The notes: generated by a model not told the origin, from the letters alone. A DNA stretch of 64,000 nt from Pomphorhynchus laevis (GCA_012934845.2 WNNJ02003020.1:21002-85001); one strand, 5' to 3'; positions 21,977-33,710 are shown, counted from the stretch's first letter. A program made the numbers and translations.

Positions 21977-22790
21977 AACCAACTCATCTACCCAACATAG
22001 CAGCGGGGCCAAATACATGCTAATGATGTATTTCCTCTGAAATAACTATCTAGTATCTTATTCTAATGCAAAGTATATTATTTATTATCCATCCATAAAA
22101 ATTTGCCACTTAAGAGTTTAAATTTATTCTTTATATTATTGTGTTGATTTATATATTTTACTATTTTCTGCTTGATGTTATTTTTATAGTAACCTAGTTT
22201 AAAATATGTATCTATTAAATTATTTAAATGATTTTGAAGAAAGCCAATATCATTACATATTGTTGCAATTCTTAAAATTTCATTATTTAATGTATTATAT
22301 TTTATATTATATGGTATGCATGAATGCTCATGCAAAAATATGTTTCTTGTAAATTTAAATATGTCATCTTTACGATATAAATTAATAGTAGTTTTAGTTA
22401 ATGTTAATTTAATGTTCATATCTAGATATACACCTTCTTTATCATTAATATTGGTTTTGTTAAGAATAAGGCTTTCTGGATAAATTTGTTCACTAATTGA
22501 ATAAAAATTATTAGAATTAAATACACATATATCATCAATGTATCGAAACATATATTTCATATATTTATATTGTTTAGATTTAGTTTTTACACAGTTATGA
22601 ACAAATTCATATTCTATAAAGCTTAAAAATAAGTCAGCTATAATTGGGCGACTATTACCTCCCATTGGAACACATTTTACTTGTCTAAATATAGATGTCC
22701 CTACTTTTAAATAATTTTGATTTATCAAAATATTTAATCTATTAATTCAATTTTATTCAATTTTATTTGTTAGATGGGCGTTATAACATA
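21977..22790 (-). mobile_element. Naiad-like PLE fragment, best RT palm-to-end copy
   Basis: Minus strand, 5'-truncated, with a partial structured motif at 21981-22010. Confidence 0.88.
22078..22728 (-). CDS. Naiad-like reverse transcriptase, C-terminal 216 aa
   Basis: The longest open copy of the family. Reads YLKVGTSIFRQVKCVPMGGN then RPIIADLFLSFIEYEF (palm block B), YMFRYIDDICVFN (catalytic YIDD), GVYLDMNIKLTLTKTTINLY, RKDDIFKFTRNIFLHEHSC, a leucine/isoleucine-rich helical part (YNTLNNEILRIATICNDIGF) and a basic end, KFLWMDNK-stop. Two departures from the consensus palm block (KCVPMGG for KGVPMGG, RPIIADL for SPIIADL) suggest it is no longer active. It lacks fingers, block A and the N-terminal GIY-YIG domain. 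RT that copies its own RNA, as in other PLEs. Confidence 0.85.
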   Translation of the reverse strand: MINQNYLKVGTSIFRQVKCVPMGGNSRPIIADLFLSFIEYEFVHNCVKTKSKQYKYMKYMFRYIDDICVFNSNNFYSISEQIYPESLILNKTNINDKEGVYLDMNIKLTLTKTTINLYRKDDIFKFTRNIFLHEHSCIPYNIKYNTLNNEILRIATICNDIGFLQNHLNNLIDTYFKLGYYKNNIKQKIVKYINQHNNIKNKFKLLSGKFLWMDNK

Positions 22791-23459
22791 ACGTTTATTA
22801 TAGACGTTTCAAAAATATTATCAATTTATTGTGGTTTTTTGCATCAAAATGCTGATTGTATTTTAAGTTCAAGAATGTTATACCCCATCGAAATCACTTT
22901 ACTCAAAGTGATTATTATTGTTTAAATAATGATCTATAAATGTCCCTGATCCAATATTTAGATCAAACTACTATGACTGAAAAGTTGTACAAATTTACAT
23001 AAAAGAAATTTTCTAGTCAAGATAATTTATTATCCCTAAGCATAGGAGAAAAGATTAAAAGTTGTAAGATTAAAAAACAGTAAATATTTTTAAATATTTT
23101 TTTATAATGAATAAAGTATAAACTACATTTACAAAATATTTGTTATTAAATAAATATCGGTATTTAAAAAACTAAAAGTAATTAAAACACACATTAAAAA
23201 ATATCGAAATTTTTTATTGAAATATAAAAGTCATGCATTCACTGAATGCACGATTTTGAAAGAAACGTTGAATTTTATTTTACTTGGAACTCCTATCGAA
23301 AGCGGTGAATTTTGTACTTAGCACCTTTAGTGTGCCATTCTGACAATATTATTAAGATATCTCGAATCATTATCTAGACGTCATGACCGGCAGTTCATTT
23401 ATCTTCTTTTGCGACATTCTGTTTTATCCCAATATATCAGCCATTTGATGTCAAATGGC
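22791..23459. other. No gene; one foldback end copy
   Basis: AT-rich. 23105-23185 resembles the end of the foldback at 20950-21325. Confidence 0.5.
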
Positions 23460-24480
23460 TAATTAAATGGCAAATGGTCCAACGTATTAGCCATCACAAC
23501 GCTGTCATTAATGTAATTAACGAAATAGTCTGGATACGACTAGATTCCCGCTTACGAATCCAAACATGGCTTCTGTTGAGTATGTGCGGACATGGTAACA
23601 GAAGTTGTCAAGTTCACGCTCATTTTTCTTATGCTGCTAGCCTTGTCAATGTTACAAACACTTTGCAGGTAGATGCATCTTCATTTCACGGATTTTCTCG
23701 GGCATTTAGTCGTTACAAAGAGACTACCCATACGAATTTATCGAGAATGATATTGCTGGTACAAGATACTTGTCTCAATCGTGCTTGAGCAAGAAAATAA
23801 ATCAAGTGTTGATCACAAAACTAAGCAAGATATCAATCCCTTTTGACTAATCACGTCTTTTTGCAGTTTGTTGCGACTAAGATTAACTCGCTGAGCTTGT
23901 TACTAGCTGAATTTCGTTTAATTGTAAAATGTTGTTGATAATACCAATTTCTATACAGCCATACAAATGTCGTGGGTGTTTTAGATACGCTGATGTTTAC
24001 GGATTTCATGGGATTACATGTGATTTAGGTTGATAACCAGGTATTCGTCATAACGGAGTGCGAGATACGGTTTGTCATGCAGATAAATCAGCAAAACTAC
24101 GCGTGGAGCGGGAAACCCTGAATCTTATCAGAGACATAACAGAACGGCCAGCGGAGATCCTCTTGCATGGTGATCCACCAGAGGCTGTCGATTTTGCGGT
24201 TATTTACCCACAGCAGTCTTCATATTTGTCGAAATTTAGCAATGAGGCGTTGTTTGCTGCAGAAGATTATGCAATGCAAGTTAAAGTACGGAAATACGTC
24301 ACCAAATGAAGACAAATGGCTATATGTTTACTTCAGCTGTTGTAGAAACGTATGGGGGATGGAACGCAGAGGGCTTAAGATTTATTCGCAAAATAGTGCG
24401 CTATCTTGCTGCTCGTCAAAATGTTCATTATTTAAAAGTAGCTTAAGAATTATTTCAGCAAATTTCAGTGACTTGATGAG
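23460..24480 (+). mobile_element. LINE-type element remnant, C-terminal region
   Basis: Reads QRISHHNAVINVINEI at 23474, like the RHNAVN start of C-terminal domains of the RT family at 8.4-11.4 kb. Further on come AAEDYAMQVKVRKYV (24265-24300) and, in another frame, TSAVVETYGGWNAEGLRFIR followed by IVRYLAARQ (24330-24420). The last matches the 'F-x-P-x-x-x-ET-x-G-x-W...' ending of such elements. Heavily decayed, with several frames. About 500 bp between the two parts has no clear homology. Confidence 0.55.
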
Positions 24481-25179
24481 AGGAAACGTCAAAGCGCTTT
24501 TGAAAAACATTCCATACGAGGATTCGTGGTGGGGTAGAGGTAATTTCGAATGTTATAACGACCCGTAATGCCGAATATCTCTCAGCACCTAAAGTTTCTT
24601 AGCATTCGCCAAAAACATAGTATTCCTTTGGTAAACGACATGGATCCTTTTCCACTATGAGTAAAATACATAATAGATTCTGAGAAGTGTATCGATTCAG
24701 AGACCGCCTCAGATCGAGTAGTTCAGTCAATTTGCCGATCGTCAGAGGCTGATTGTATTAAATTCAGCAAATTACGTTTGTTGCAGAGCAGATACCTTTA
24801 TAAAGACGAACTGCAGACTCATGTTATCTACTCGGTCTAAACGTACGAGAACTTGTGCCTTGTATGTCATCTAACGAACGAAAGTCCCTAGCAAAATCAG
24901 TTTATCGAACGAGCGAACAATCTCTCTTCAGAGGGTCGACCCTCTTCGGTTGTTGAGGTCAAACTGAAAACTCGGGACATGCATTAATGCTAGTTGTGAA
25001 CATTATACTTCGATAATTATTGCACAACTCATTGAAGGCGACGAGACAACTGGTTGGATAAGTGACTTGTACGACGAGACCACGGATGGCGACTCAACCA
25101 AGTCAAGCGGAGGACAAAAGGTGTTGGTTTTTGAGTTGATTTACATATCGCCGTATGATTATTTCTTGCTATAATCTTT
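24481..25179. other. Mixed-GC region, unassigned
   Basis: More GC-rich than the surroundings, with no open frame longer than about 40 codons; likely further decayed LINE sequence. No motif seen. Confidence 0.35.
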
Positions 25180-25303
25180 TAAGATGCCTAACTCGATAGT
25201 CAAGAAAAAAATCAAAAAATTGCAAAACTGAAATCTATAAATTCGCCGTATGTAAGATGCCTAACTCGATAGTCAATAAAAAAATCAAAAAATTGCAAAT
25301 CTA
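25180..25303. repeat. Short tandem duplication, about 50 bp at 74-bp spacing
   Basis: AAGATGCCTAACTCGATAGT followed by a run ATCAAAAAATTGCAAA occurs at 25180 and again at 25254. Confidence 0.8.
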
Positions 25304-27118
25304 AAGAATAATGAAATATTAATTCTACTCTCATTTGGGAGTGTGAATATAATAATTTTTTTGAGTTAATAATTTTTACAACAAATTTATAGCGATAGAA
25401 TTGATGAACGGTCATTTTAAATGTTTCAATTTTTTTATAATGCAAGATTAAAACATTTCAAAGAGATTATTGATTAAGCTTTATTTTTTGTTCTACAAAT
25501 TTAATCGAGAAACTTTAATCTAAATTAATCTTTAAACGATTAATTTGTTTTGATAAAAAAATTATCAAATTTTTAGACAATACAAATTTTATTTGTTTTG
25601 TCTTAAACATTTATGCTGATATCTTTTTATGCTTATTTATACCTGATTGTTATCATCACAATATTGCACTTTAACGGATCACCTACAAATCAAGAGCCTC
25701 ACTTACTTGACTTTTTAATTAATTTGTTGATTAAGTTAAAAACGATTGATGCAGATATCATGTAATATATACACATTAATTATTAATATATATTATATTT
25801 ATATAATACATATTAATATATTAGATATTTATATTAATGTCTTACTGATCAATATTGATCAGTAACTGATTTTATAATGATACTATTTTATGTATCAATA
25901 TCAAATCAATTCAATTAAATACATCAGTTCCGGTTATTTCATTTATCAAAATTCAAGGTTCGTACAAATGAAGATCAACAAAAATAATCTGGTTTTCTAA
26001 TTCAAGATTATCGACTACTTTAATCGCTAGTTTTACCATTAATACACAATAGACAATTACTCTGATTACTTAAGACAAAGTTTATACTTCGCTAACGTGG
26101 CTGAATTTCACTTCATTATAAAGTTCAATGCGAAATTTTGCGAGGGAATTTTAATTTTTAGCTATTTTGGTTTAAAAGTAAAGGTTGTTAATAAAGTTTG
26201 CGTGTCTAAATCAAGACTAATGCCAATAGTCATGTTTGTCACCACATTTATTTACCAAACACAAAATTGATAAGTGCGTTGCACGGGATAACTGCTTAAC
26301 GCACTACTCTATGGTCAGCAGCTTACTCTTTAATCGTATAAACTTGAAAAGACAAATATTATTATCTTTAAAAGATAAATTTCCTTTTAAGTTTTTTTCG
26401 TTAAAAAATATAAAAAAGTTGATTTTTTAAAAATTAAGCAAATTTTTCAGAAACCGTTGTCTCTTTTCAAATAGACATTTTTATTGCTCGTATAGGGAAA
26501 CCTCTCATTAAATAATGTTCTTTATAGCATTGCTGCACAATTCTCAATAAAAAATTGATCAAAATCAGTTATTTTTATTCAAAAATTTAGCGACAGCTAG
26601 CGAAATATAAAAATAAATTAGTGTTTTATTGATCCTGCTAAAAAATCTAAATTTAAAAGGAAATGAATCAACCTTAGTGCTAACCTTAAGTTTTATCATT
26701 GAGCAGATTTCCCTTGATTTATAAAACAAAGATGCAACTGCCGATATTTTTTATTTTCATGAAATGTTCGAACACCACGCAACTGATTGAGGCTCCTTAT
26801 TATTTTCTTGATCAGCAATTATTCAGTTGATTCATGTATGTAGTACATTTTCAACAAGAAATACGATACAACTTAGTAAAAACCCATATTTAAAGCCCAT
26901 TGAATGTTCGCATGGATAATTTAAACAAGTATATTAAACACGCTATTAAAAGGATGTTTCCCTCTATGAGCAATATAGAAGTTCTATCATCAGGCAAATC
27001 ACATGGAACCTAAACTATTTGGCCTCATATTAAAAGGAAATTTTTAGGAATTCCGTATATAGATAACTGTTATAATTCCAAATTAAATTAGCAAATTAAG
27101 AGCAATACGTGAGTAAAT
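25304..27118. other. Long AT-rich region without recognised gene
   Basis: An open stretch at 26236-26430 (+) ends in a Lys/Phe-rich tail and has no family. No exon chain or repeat family stands out. Confidence 0.5.
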
Positions 27119-27270
27119 GATAACAGTTTTTAATGATAAAATTCCAAATTCATGATATTTTCAAAAGAAACTATCATATATAGTGATAGGGGTAGTCTAC
27201 AAGGTAGCTTATGAATATTGTGACATAATGTAATAGTTTTTGTCCAATGATACGTTTGATGTGCTCTTAT

Positions 27271-27885
27271 ATTGTTACGGGCGTTTAAACATCGAGAGGA
27301 AAAATAAATTAAGAAAATATTGTTCACAAATTGATAAAAAAAACTATTACCCATTAAAAGAAATCTACTCTAGCCGAACAATTTGAGACCAAACCTAAAT
27401 ATGAGTCGACTAATGTTGCCTTTAAAATCCCATGTCTGAATTGACAAGCCAAATATTTTGGACAAACAAAACAAGGCTTGACAACGAGAATTAAGCAACA
27501 TAAATATAACTTGAAAAAGTGTGATACTTCATCAGCCTTAGTTAATCACTAGCTGAATCATAACCACGAACCTGATTTTCCAGTCTTAAGGTCTTGGAAA
27601 GTAAAGACAGTCTATCTAGACGCATGATAAGAGAAAGTATACACATTCATAGTTATTCTAACACAATGGATGGTAATAAGGACAATTGAAAATTAGTTAT
27701 CCCTACTAGGACACTACAAAATCGTTAGAATTTTCATCGTTGGTTTCTTCCGTTTTTATTGTATAAAATTTTATTTTTTAATGTCAAAACACAACACTTG
27801 AAAAGGACTATTGCAATAGTCGAAAATTGTGAACAATAAAATTTTCTTTTTCTATTCCTCTCGATATTTAAACGCCCTAAACAAT
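27271..27885 (+). mobile_element. Short classical PLE piece framed by ~60-bp inverted ends
   Basis: The left end (27271-27331, starting ATTGTTACGGGCGTTTAAAC) and right end (27823-27885) are inverted copies of each other. They closely match the ends of the PLE insertion at 51.6-53.9 kb. Inside (27360-27730) lies a decayed GIY-YIG region: KPKYESTNVAFKIPC, AKYFGQTKQGLTTRIKQHKY (Y-x-G-x-T and R-x-x-x-H), ALVNH, NHNHEPDF, SIHIHSYSNTMDGNK. Same family as 53083-53583, broken in several places. A hammerhead-like motif lies at 27796-27830. Confidence 0.8.
27796..27830 (+). ncRNA. Hammerhead-like stem-loop in a PLE end
   Basis: CTTGAAAAG is followed by a perfect stem (GACTATTGCAATAGTC) and GAAAATTG. 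The order box - stem - GAAA parallels the CTGANGA - stem II - GAAA core, but the first box is degenerate. The same motif is at 53658-53690 and, inverted, at 52440-52475. Confidence 0.4.
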
Positions 27886-27984
27886 ATAATAGTTTTAATC
27901 ATAAAATTCCAAAACTACATATTTTTTCATAAAGAGGTAGTTCTTAGAATCCTCTGTGGTAATTGTGTTATAGTGTCGATTGGA

Positions 27985-28203
27985 TAAGCTTATCATTATT
28001 TACAAAAGCGTGTGAAACAGCACCAATACTTAGTTAGATTAGGTATTACTCAAGGAGCACTTGTCGATCACGCAAAACACAATGATCATACGATAAAGTT
28101 TAAGAATGCTAAAATTATTTTAATTGAAAACAATCATTTGAAACGTACAACTCAGGAAGCTTTCTTCCTGAATAAAAAAGGATTATTTAAAAATGAACAA
28201 TAA
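27985..28203 (+). mobile_element. PLE GIY-YIG C-terminal fragment, second family
   Basis: Open from about 28012: RVKQHQYLVRLGITQGALVD followed by HAKHNDHTIKFKNAKIILIE, EAFFLNKK. This matches the R-x-x-x-H...AL-x-H-x-x-x-xH-x-F-A...EA helix end of GIY-YIG domains in PLEs. The catalytic GIY and YIG strands are missing. It directly abuts the previous PLE piece. Confidence 0.65.
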
Positions 28204-28291
28204 AACGGATATTAAAATATCCCTAACAATTAACATAACTCGAGTTGTTGTATTGTTTCATTGTTAAGTGTATCATTTCGTTGTGGAGATA

Positions 28292-28486
28292 ATGTTTTTG
28301 CTTTTATTTTGTTCGTGGACGTTTGAAACATGCACACCTGAAGTTACGTTCTTCAACGACAACATATTTTCGGTCAATAAACATAACTCAACTAATGTCT
28401 TCAACGCTATTTATTGTACTGCTGATGATAGCAAAAATTTTCAAAAGAATTTCACTCTCTCCAAACTAAATTTATTTTTCAAATAA
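28292..28486 (+). CDS. Small ORF with possible signal peptide
   Basis: MFLLLFCSWTFETCT looks like a signal peptide, followed by PEVTFFNDNIFSVNKHNSTN and a Lys/Phe-rich end, 64 aa. It could be a first exon of a secreted or membrane protein (then it would splice before the stop) or chance. It lies just before the satellite array. Family not recognised. Confidence 0.25.
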   Translation: MFLLLFCSWTFETCTPEVTFFNDNIFSVNKHNSTNVFNAIYCTADDSKNFQKNFTLSKLNLFFK

Positions 28487-28529
28487 TAAAATTATTAATG
28501 ATATAATAAATTAAATTAAATTTAATTAA

Positions 28530-31240
28530 TTGTTTAACTTATAAATGATTATTACGTATACTGAATTCATTGAAATAAACAATATACAATCCATATATTT
28601 ATTAAGATAAGATTGTTTAAATTATAAATGATTATTACGCATACTGAATTCTTTGACGTAAACAATATAAAAAATATATATTTATTCAGATAAGATTGTT
28701 TAACTTATGAACAATTATTACGCATACTGAATTCATTTATGAAAACAATATAAAAATATATATTTATTCAGATAAGATTGTTTAACTTATAAATGATTAT
28801 TACGCATACTGAATTCATTGATGAAAACAATATAAAAAATATATATTTATTCAGATAAGATTGTTTAACTTATGAACAATTATTACGCATACTGAATTCA
28901 TTGATGAAAACAATATAAAAATATATATTTATTCAGATAAGATTGTTTAACTTATAAATGATTATTACGCATACTGAATTCTTTGACGTAAACAATATAA
29001 AAAATATATATTTATTCAGATAAGATTGTTTAACTTATGAACAATTATTACGCATACTGAATTCATTTATGAAAACAATATAAAAATATATATTTATTCA
29101 GATAAGATTGTTTAACTTATAAATGATTATTACGCATACTGAATTCATTTATGAAAACAATATAAAAATATATATTTATTCAGATAAGATTGTTTAACTT
29201 ATAAATGATTATTACGCATACTGAATTCATTGATGAAAACAATATAAAAAATATATATTTATTCAGATAAGATTGTTTAACTTATGAACAATTATTACGC
29301 ATACTGAATTCATTGATGAAAACAATATAAAAATATATATTTATTCAGATAAGATTGTTTAACTTATAAATGATTATTACGCATACTGAATTCTTTGACG
29401 TAAACAATATAAAAAATATATATTTATTCAGATAAGATTGTTTAACTTATGAACAATTATTACGCATACTGAATTCATTTATGAAAACAATATAAAAATA
29501 TATATTTATTCAGATAAGATTGTTTAACTTATAAATGATTATTACGCATACTGAATTCATTGATGAAAACAATATAAAAAATATATATTTATTCAGATAA
29601 GATTGTTTAACTTATAAATGATTATTACGCATACTGAATTCATTGATGAAAACAATATAAAAAATATATATTTATTCAGATAAGATTGTTTAACTTATGA
29701 ACAATTATTACGCATACTGAATTCATTGATGAAAACAATATAAATATATATATTTATTCAGATAAGATTGTTTAACTTATAAACAATTATTACAATCATT
29801 GACGTGAACAATATAAAAAATATATATTTATTCAGATAAGATTGTTTAACTTATAAATGATTATTACGCATACTGAATTCATTTATGAAAACAATATAAA
29901 AATATATATTTATTCAGATAAGATTGTTTAACTTATAAATGATTATTACGCATACTGAATTCATTGATGAAAACAATATAAAAAATATATATTTATTCAG
30001 ATAAGATTGTTTAACTTATAAATGATTATTACGCATACTGAATTCATTGATGAAAACAATATAAAAAATATATATTTATTCAGATAAGATTGTTTAACTT
30101 ATGAACAATTATTACGCATACTGAATTCATTGATGAAAACAATATAAATATATATATTTATTCAGATAAGATTGTTTAACTTATAAACAATTATTACAAT
30201 CATTGACGTGAACAATATAAAAAATATATATTTATTCAGATAAGATTGTTTAACTTATAAATGATTATTACGCATACTGAATTCTTTGACGTAAACAATA
30301 TAAAAAATATATATTTATTCAGATAAGATTGTTTAACTTATGAACAATTATTACGCATACTGAATTCATTTATGAAAACAATATAAAAATATATATTTAT
30401 TCAGATAAGATTGTTTAACTTATAAATGATTATTACGCATACTGAATTCATTTATGAAAACAATATAAAAATATATATTTATTCAGATAAGATTGTTTAA
30501 CTTATAAATGATTATTACGCATACTGAATTCATTGATGAAAACAATATAAAAAATATATATTTATTCAGATAAGATTGTTTAACTTATGAACAATTATTA
30601 CGCATACTGAATTCATTGATGAAAACAATATAAAAATATATATTTATTCAGATAAGATTGTTTAACTTATAAATGATTATTACGCATACTGAATTCTTTG
30701 ACGTAAACAATATAAAAAATATATATTTATTCAGATAAGATTGTTTAACTTATGAACAATTATTACGCATACTGAATTCATTTATGAAAACAATATAAAA
30801 ATATATATTTATTCAGATAAGATTGTTTAACTTATAAATGATTATTACGCGTACTGAATTCATTGATGAAAACAATATAAAAAATATATATTTATTCAGA
30901 TAAGATTGTTTAACTTATAAATGATTATTACGCATACTGAATTCATTGATGAAAACAATATAAAAAATATATATTTATTCAGATAAGATTGTTTAACTTA
31001 TGAACAATTATTACGCATACTGAATTCATTGATGAAAACAATATAAATATATATATTTATTCAGATAAGATTGTTTAACTTATAAACAATTATTACAATC
31101 ATTGACGTGAACAATATAAAAAATATATATTTATTCAGATAAGATTGTTTAACCTATAAATGATTATTACGCATACTGAATTCTTTGACGTGAACAATAT
31201 AAAAATTACATATTTATTTAGATAAGATTGTTTAACTTAT
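28530..31240. repeat. Satellite array, ~33 monomers of 82-83 bp with higher-order structure
   Basis: Each monomer contains CAGATAAGATTGTTTAACTT, ATTACGCATACTGAATTC (one EcoRI site) and an A/T end ATATATATTTATT. Monomer variants can be typed by TTATAAATG or TTATGAAC plus the following CATTGATG, CATTTATG or CTTTGACG. A shortened variant (~75 bp) lacks the GAATTC box. An 11-monomer order recurs at about 28948-29815 and 30256-31130 (offset about 1.31 kb), with a partial unit between. The first and last monomers are the most diverged, as expected for array edges. Confidence 0.95.
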
Positions 31241-31648
31241 AAATTTTAATTAAATTAAATCTTTTGTCAATTATCAAGAATTAAATCGTCAAATTATTAT
31301 TTTATTGAATATAACTTAATTATCGTACGTTTAATTAAATATCTGTTATAATAAGTTATATTTCAGGTAACTCTTATGTTCCATCTGGATAATTTGATTT
31401 GTCCTTGAATTTGTTCTTGCGAGATAAAATTGTTCTCCGTTAAGTAATTCAAATAACTTGCGCTGTTGCTTAACTTCTTATAATTCAATAACATAATTAT
31501 CTCCCGTTTAAAAATATAACTAGAAGTTATCTTTTAAATTTCCGCATTGGATTTGGTTTTTTGGGTCTTATCACTAAATTAAAACTAAAATTAATATTTT
31601 AATAACATTAAAAAATTAATTAATAAAAGGTTTAATCAAAAATTTTAG
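31241..31648. other. AT-rich, no gene
   Basis: Sequence between the satellite and a candidate exon; nothing recognised. Confidence 0.5.
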
Positions 31649-31748
31649 ACGTGGAGGATACAGAACTTAGAGATAGACTCTGGTATGCAGTCACAGAATG
31701 TTGTCAATTGTTAAGTAGTGAAGAAGCCAGAGTACGTACTTTACTTAC
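31649..31748 (+). CDS. Candidate host exon, 100 bp
   Basis: Acceptor (aattttAG) and donor (GTAAGA) flank an open frame VEDTELRDRLWYAVTECCQL then LSSEEARVRTLL, ending in phase 2. Acidic/basic helical composition looks like a real cytosolic protein. Its exit phase does not join directly to the exon at 34954, so an intermediate exon would be needed if both belong to gene B. Family not recognised. Confidence 0.45.
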
Positions 31749-32199
31749 GTAAGACATTTATTATTTAACTTTATAATTAAGAAATTTAAATAATGAATAT
31801 ATTTGGACAATAATAAATTAGGACTTGAACAATATTTGGAGATAAAAAATACAAAGGTAGAATTCAATCCAACATGCCTCTCAATAAGATAACTTTTTTT
31901 TTATCTCAAAGGATTGACTCGAATGGAGTGATTACTAAACAAATGAAACAATTAATCGTTGCTTACAATTATGAAAAGATTGTGATCTAGAAACACTATT
32001 CTCTGAGGCCTAATTCCTACAAATGAAGGGCAAGATGCGATTCAAGCCAAAGTAAACAACGGATCTGATATTACACAGAGCACAATAAAGTTTACTAATA
32101 ATGGGAAATTCAGTGAATGCATGAGAATAATGTTATCTGAAGAGCGGACCTCGAGAGTTCTTAAAACATCCTACCAATGTGAAGGATTGTCGGTCTTGA
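31749..32199. other. No recognised gene
   Basis: Possible upstream part of the decayed LINE that follows; only scattered short frames. Confidence 0.35.
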
Positions 32200-32790
32200 T
32201 AAAATTAAAAAACAAGGTTTGCTCCAATGTTTGAGCGAGTTACTTTTTCGTTTCCATTTAGTGAATGCTTCATGCACAATAATATCATATTCCATGATAT
32301 CATCTCTAATGACTTAATAGCTGATTTAAAAATGGATCTGAAAATCATTTCGGAATGGATACAAAAATGTATAAATTTGAAGCTTCCAAAGTATGTAGAT
32401 GAATAAAAGTCTATGTGTTCGTCATATCGAAATCGGAGAGGTGATACGCTGAATTGTCAAGATAGTTACTTCCCAGCGCATTCTCAGTAGGTTGTTGCAG
32501 GCAAAAGACAATTCTATGCAGTGCACGATATGGAGTAAAATCAAGGATCCATTTCCTTACGAACGAATTCAAAAGGGCGAATGATAAATGCATTCTAAAG
32601 TATATCCCAAAAACGCATTTAAACTCTTTCCCGTTAGGAAAAAAGATTAATGAAAGTGGGCCAGCCAGTGTGACTGCATTTGCAGCAGCATTCCTGTTCA
32701 GTAGAGTCACAGTTTTAGATCCCTCCAATCATACATTCCTGATACGCGGAGTATGGAACATGCGGCGGGTCTAGAAAACCAACAAAACAG
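32200..32790 (+). mobile_element. Decayed LINE fragment
   Basis: 32290-32400 reads NNIIFHDIISNDLIADLKMD followed by LKIISEWIQKCINLKLPK. This is the 'L-x-x-DL-x-x-ISEW...N-x-L-x-L-N-x-x-K' segment that follows the catalytic YADD in CR1/jockey-like LINEs. The catalytic box itself is not visible. Downstream to about 32790 there is moderate GC but no clear domain. Confidence 0.5.
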
Positions 32791-33710
32791 CACAATCTTT
32801 ACTTTTAGAATTATTTAAAAGTCTACCTATATTTATGTTATCTATACATTTATTAATGAATTTTATGGTTAATGTATATTTTTTATTGTTATTATTAACA
32901 TGTATTGTTCGATTATAGTATTTTATATTACAATAACTGTCTATTATACAACTTAGCCTATTATATTCGTTAATTAATCTGATTTATTGAACAAATTTTA
33001 TTTTTAGAAAAACTTCTTATATTTACATAAAGATCTTTTAGTTTATTATCTCTTAAAAGTTGTTTTAATATTTCTAATTGTTCATAAATATACTTGTCTC
33101 TTTTTATATTTTTAAGTTTATTTTTCTTATTCCTTTTATCGCCATGACTTCTTGGCTTGCGTTTAACCGGATTATAATATAGTTGTTTAATATTAACTAT
33201 ACTACTTTTGCCAATTCCTTGTACCGCGTCATTCAATCCTAATGGGTACATGGAATTAAGCGTTTTAATCCAAAAATCTTCTTTTTCTAATAGTTTTTGA
33301 TTTAATATTGAAATGTTTTCTTCGATAATATGTTCTAAAATAAATAATTTACAGTTTTTAATATTATGTCCTATTAATCTCATATGTTTATGAAATATAG
33401 TTTGACTATTATGCTGTATATTATATATGTGCTGCCTAAACCTAGTTTTTAACATTTGATATGTTTTTCCTATATATTGCAATCCACATGTACATTGTAT
33501 AAGATACACTACACCTGTGGTATTGCAGTTACAATTATTATTAATATTTAATGAAAAACATTTGTTTGTCGTATTACTTACGATACAATTATTATTATTT
33601 ATAACATCACAAACTATACAATCGTTTCTGTTACATTTAAAAGATCTTAAATTAAAATCATTAGTACTTACGTATTTTTTCAATCTGGTTGAGTACATGT
33701 ATCTTTTGTC
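32790..33710 (-). mobile_element. Naiad-like PLE N-terminal part with GIY-YIG nuclease
   Basis: Minus-strand piece with the nuclease frame and, below 32970 in another frame, the linker (EYNRLSCIIDSYCNIKYYNR) that leads toward the RT. There is no RT upstream of the nuclease. Confidence 0.8.
32970..33698 (-). CDS. GIY-YIG endonuclease domain protein, 242 aa (PLE, N-terminal type)
   Basis: Order: a Cys pair CNRNDCIVC (about residues 23-31), CNCNTTGVVYLIQC (GVVYL, the 'GIY' strand), GLQYIGKTYQMLKTRFRQHI (the 'YIG' strand with the catalytic Arg, then His), FHKHMRLIGHNIKNC, a Glu in LEHI, then KEDFWIKTLNSMYPLGLNDA and a Lys-rich tail. Family role: nicks the target DNA to prime reverse transcription. 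All visible catalytic positions (Tyr, Tyr, Arg, His, Glu) are present. The protein runs on past the nuclease into a linker, while classical PLEs end soon after it; this supports the permuted (Naiad) order. A frame break ends it. Confidence 0.85.
   Translation of the reverse strand: MYSTRLKKYVSTNDFNLRSFKCNRNDCIVCDVINNNNCIVSNTTNKCFSLNINNNCNCNTTGVVYLIQCTCGLQYIGKTYQMLKTRFRQHIYNIQHNSQTIFHKHMRLIGHNIKNCKLFILEHIIEENISILNQKLLEKEDFWIKTLNSMYPLGLNDAVQGIGKSSIVNIKQLYYNPVKRKPRSHGDKRNKKNKLKNIKRDKYIYEQLEILKQLLRDNKLKDLYVNIRSFSKNKICSINQIN

Noticed and set aside
28530-31240. Regular repeats read as a CRISPR array
   Set aside because: Monomers are contiguous and similar throughout; there are no unique spacers and the DNA is eukaryotic.
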